Source: Parasitella parasitica (taxonomy: Eukaryota; Mucoromycota; Mucoromycetes; Mucorales; Mucoraceae). Taken from it: DNA of 32,877 bases. The notes beneath the pieces were generated by a model. The model was not told the origin of the DNA. It ran no database searches and was given only the letters and a program-made list of their open reading frames with translations. Below, one piece after another: positions 31,474 to 32,877 of the stretch (position 1 is the first letter of the stretch; each line of letters starts with the position of its first letter). The translations under genes and the position numbers were made by a program. The stretch is from the NCBI GenBank assembly GCA_025201805.1, contig MU619331.1, positions 73,778 to 106,654 of the forward strand, written 5' to 3'.

Positions 31474-32496
31474 TTATTTACTAGCAGTAGGAAAAGGTGG
31501 TGGGATAAATTCTTTGGGGAACAGCTTTTCACCACGTAACTTGACGGCATCCTTGATCTTGACAAATTGATCATCAAAGCCAGGAACGGATCCCTTGACA
31601 TACACCAAATTTAACTCGGGATCAATCTTGATAACCTGTAAACTTTGCACTGTAACACTTTCGCCACCAAGACGACCAGCCATCTTCTTGCCTTTAAAAA
31701 CTTTACTAGGCCACTATATAAAGCAGTTAGTTCTCTATTCAAACTGATGAATGGACTCAGAAATATGTTTTTACCTTGCGCTGACCCGTCGAACCACCAG
31801 AACGATGTGTTAGAGAGACACCATGAGAGGCGGGGAGACCTTTAAAATTCCAGCGCTTCATAACACCAGCAAAACCTTTACCAATTCTGCAATGAAAATA
31901 AAGTCAACAAACTATCTACACTGATTACATTGCACAGACTTACGAAGGAGCTGTAACATCAACAAATTGTCCTGTAACAAAATGCTCGGCTGTCAATTCG
32001 GTACCAATAGGCAAAACTGCATCTTTAGTAACTCTGAACTCATATAATTTTTCACGGAGACCAACACCTAGCGATTTGAAATGTTCAATCATGGGCTTTG
32101 AGATATTTTTTTCCTTCTTTGGCGAGCATCCAACCTGCAAAGCAGTGTAGCCATGTTTATCCTCAGTACGAACATCGGTTACAATCACATCTTCCAACTA
32201 ACAAAATAAACATGTTAGACATTTATGGTCGATAACAGCTATAGATGTGTATTATTTACTTGTAAGACAGTAACGGGCATACGAATACCTGACTCACTCC
32301 AAACGGAGGTCATTCCCTTCTTTTTGGCAATGACACCAGTGCGAACTGAATCTCTGGTCCACTGAGAGGTCGCAGGGGTTGCTTGAGAAGAGATTGTACT
32401 GGTGTGGAAAGCGGCTGAAATGATTGAACGCATGGGGTTCGTTGCAGCCATGGTCTTGGCAGCAAGTGAAGACTTTGAGAATAAACTTAGAGCCAT
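31474..32496 (-). CDS. MRPL3: Mitochondrial ribosomal protein uL3m
   Basis: Large-subunit protein uL3 of the mitochondrial ribosome (yeast Mrpl9), near the peptidyl-transferase centre. Minus-strand exons: 32496-32260, 32197-31944, 31886-31775, 31713-31474; introns 62, 57 and 61 nt; 280 aa. The N-terminus [20 protein letters not shown] with Arg/Ser and few acidic residues is a mitochondrial presequence (about 1-40). The uL3 core follows: [97 protein letters not shown] and [15 protein letters not shown], then [10 protein letters not shown]. The order and spacing are those of bacterial-type L3. The basic GGSTGQ loop that reaches the catalytic centre is intact. Confidence 0.95.
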
Positions 32497-32877
32497 GATT
32501 ATCTATGTAGCGTATAGGAAAAAGAAGCGCTTGCTCAAGTCATTAAAGATTGTATGGGGTAGGGCACCCTACGAAACCTGTGGTATACATTAGGTTACCG
32601 ACATACATCTAGATGGTCACATCCCTACACAACAGTGGCTTATGTGTTTGCTGTTGCCATGCATTCAAGCTTGCGTCTTCATAGCTGATTGGGCTGATTG
32701 AAGCGAATGGAATACAGTTTGGAGAAAATGGCTAAATACATGTGTATTTGAATTGACAAGCTGCCAATAACTGCTATTGATGAATGATTGCAATATGATT
32801 ATCAAGGGAGTTCTCTGGTTTTTAACAAGTCAGATACTTGTGTCATTATAACGACTCTCGATTAGACATGCAAATCA
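32497..32877. other. Upstream region of uL3m gene to window end
   Basis: 381 bp. The part next to 32496 should be the uL3m promoter. No TATA box is obvious on the minus strand, as is common for ribosomal-protein genes. No gene is visible before the window ends. Confidence 0.4.

Noticed and set aside
1-32877. CRISPR arrays, insertion sequences, biosynthetic or defence operons
   Set aside because: No regularly spaced repeats, no transposase and no operon structure; the window is an intron-rich eukaryotic locus.

Overview
This is a nuclear fungal contig, most likely from an early-diverging fungus of the Mucoromycota (a Mucorales-type genome). The evidence is as follows. Genes are split by many very short GT-AG introns: 40 of the 42 I modelled are 48-81 nt, with GTAAGT/GTATGT-like donors and CTAAY-type branch sites. 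Intergenic DNA is AT-rich, long poly(dA:dT) tracts occur, and the encoded proteins are ordinary eukaryotic housekeeping families. There is no bacterial, phage, plasmid or CRISPR content. Genus and species cannot be fixed from the sequence alone. All gene models were spliced by hand from frame continuity, splice signals and remembered family conservation. Every model closes to a whole number of codons.

Layout. 1-2940 is AT-rich DNA without a convincing gene, but it holds a large imperfect inverted repeat (about 1658-2455). 2941-9061 (+) is an 11-exon REV3, the catalytic subunit of DNA polymerase zeta. Three minus-strand genes follow: ATP synthase epsilon (9406-9724), a seven-knuckle CCHC protein of the CNBP/Gis2 type (10123-11060) and a THUMP-domain tRNA guanine-N2-methyltransferase (12450-13915). 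Across a divergent promoter with a 60-A run come VPS26 of retromer (14363-15641, +) and a HAL/NPR1-type kinase (16245-17563, +). 17564-20141 is gene-poor and contains a 10-N assembly gap.

The right half has a cyclase-family hydrolase (20142-21263, -) and a DEK-C/SWIB chromatin protein (21411-22155, -). The latter is divergent from a LIV-1/ZIP7-type zinc transporter (22591-23695, +), which converges with an ELL-associated factor (EAF; 23721-25423, -) only 25 bp away. All on the minus strand then come an unknown basic single-pass membrane protein (25673-26431), a poly-Q SH3 protein (26985-28075), an ALYREF/Yra1 mRNA-export adaptor (28299-29644), a small unknown hydrophilic protein (30138-30458) and mitochondrial ribosomal protein uL3m (31474-32496).

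The genes do not form a pathway; this is a normal eukaryotic neighbourhood. Gene expression and its control is a common theme (CNBP, EAF, SWIB, ALYREF, tRNA methyltransferase, mitoribosome). I found no gene-based novel system. The signals most worth following are the roughly 800-bp foldback at 1658-2455 and the two outlier introns. The latter are a 557-nt first intron in ALYREF and a 261-nt GC-AG first intron in the CNBP-like gene. Both sit in nucleic-acid-binding-protein genes in a region where every other intron is under 82 nt.
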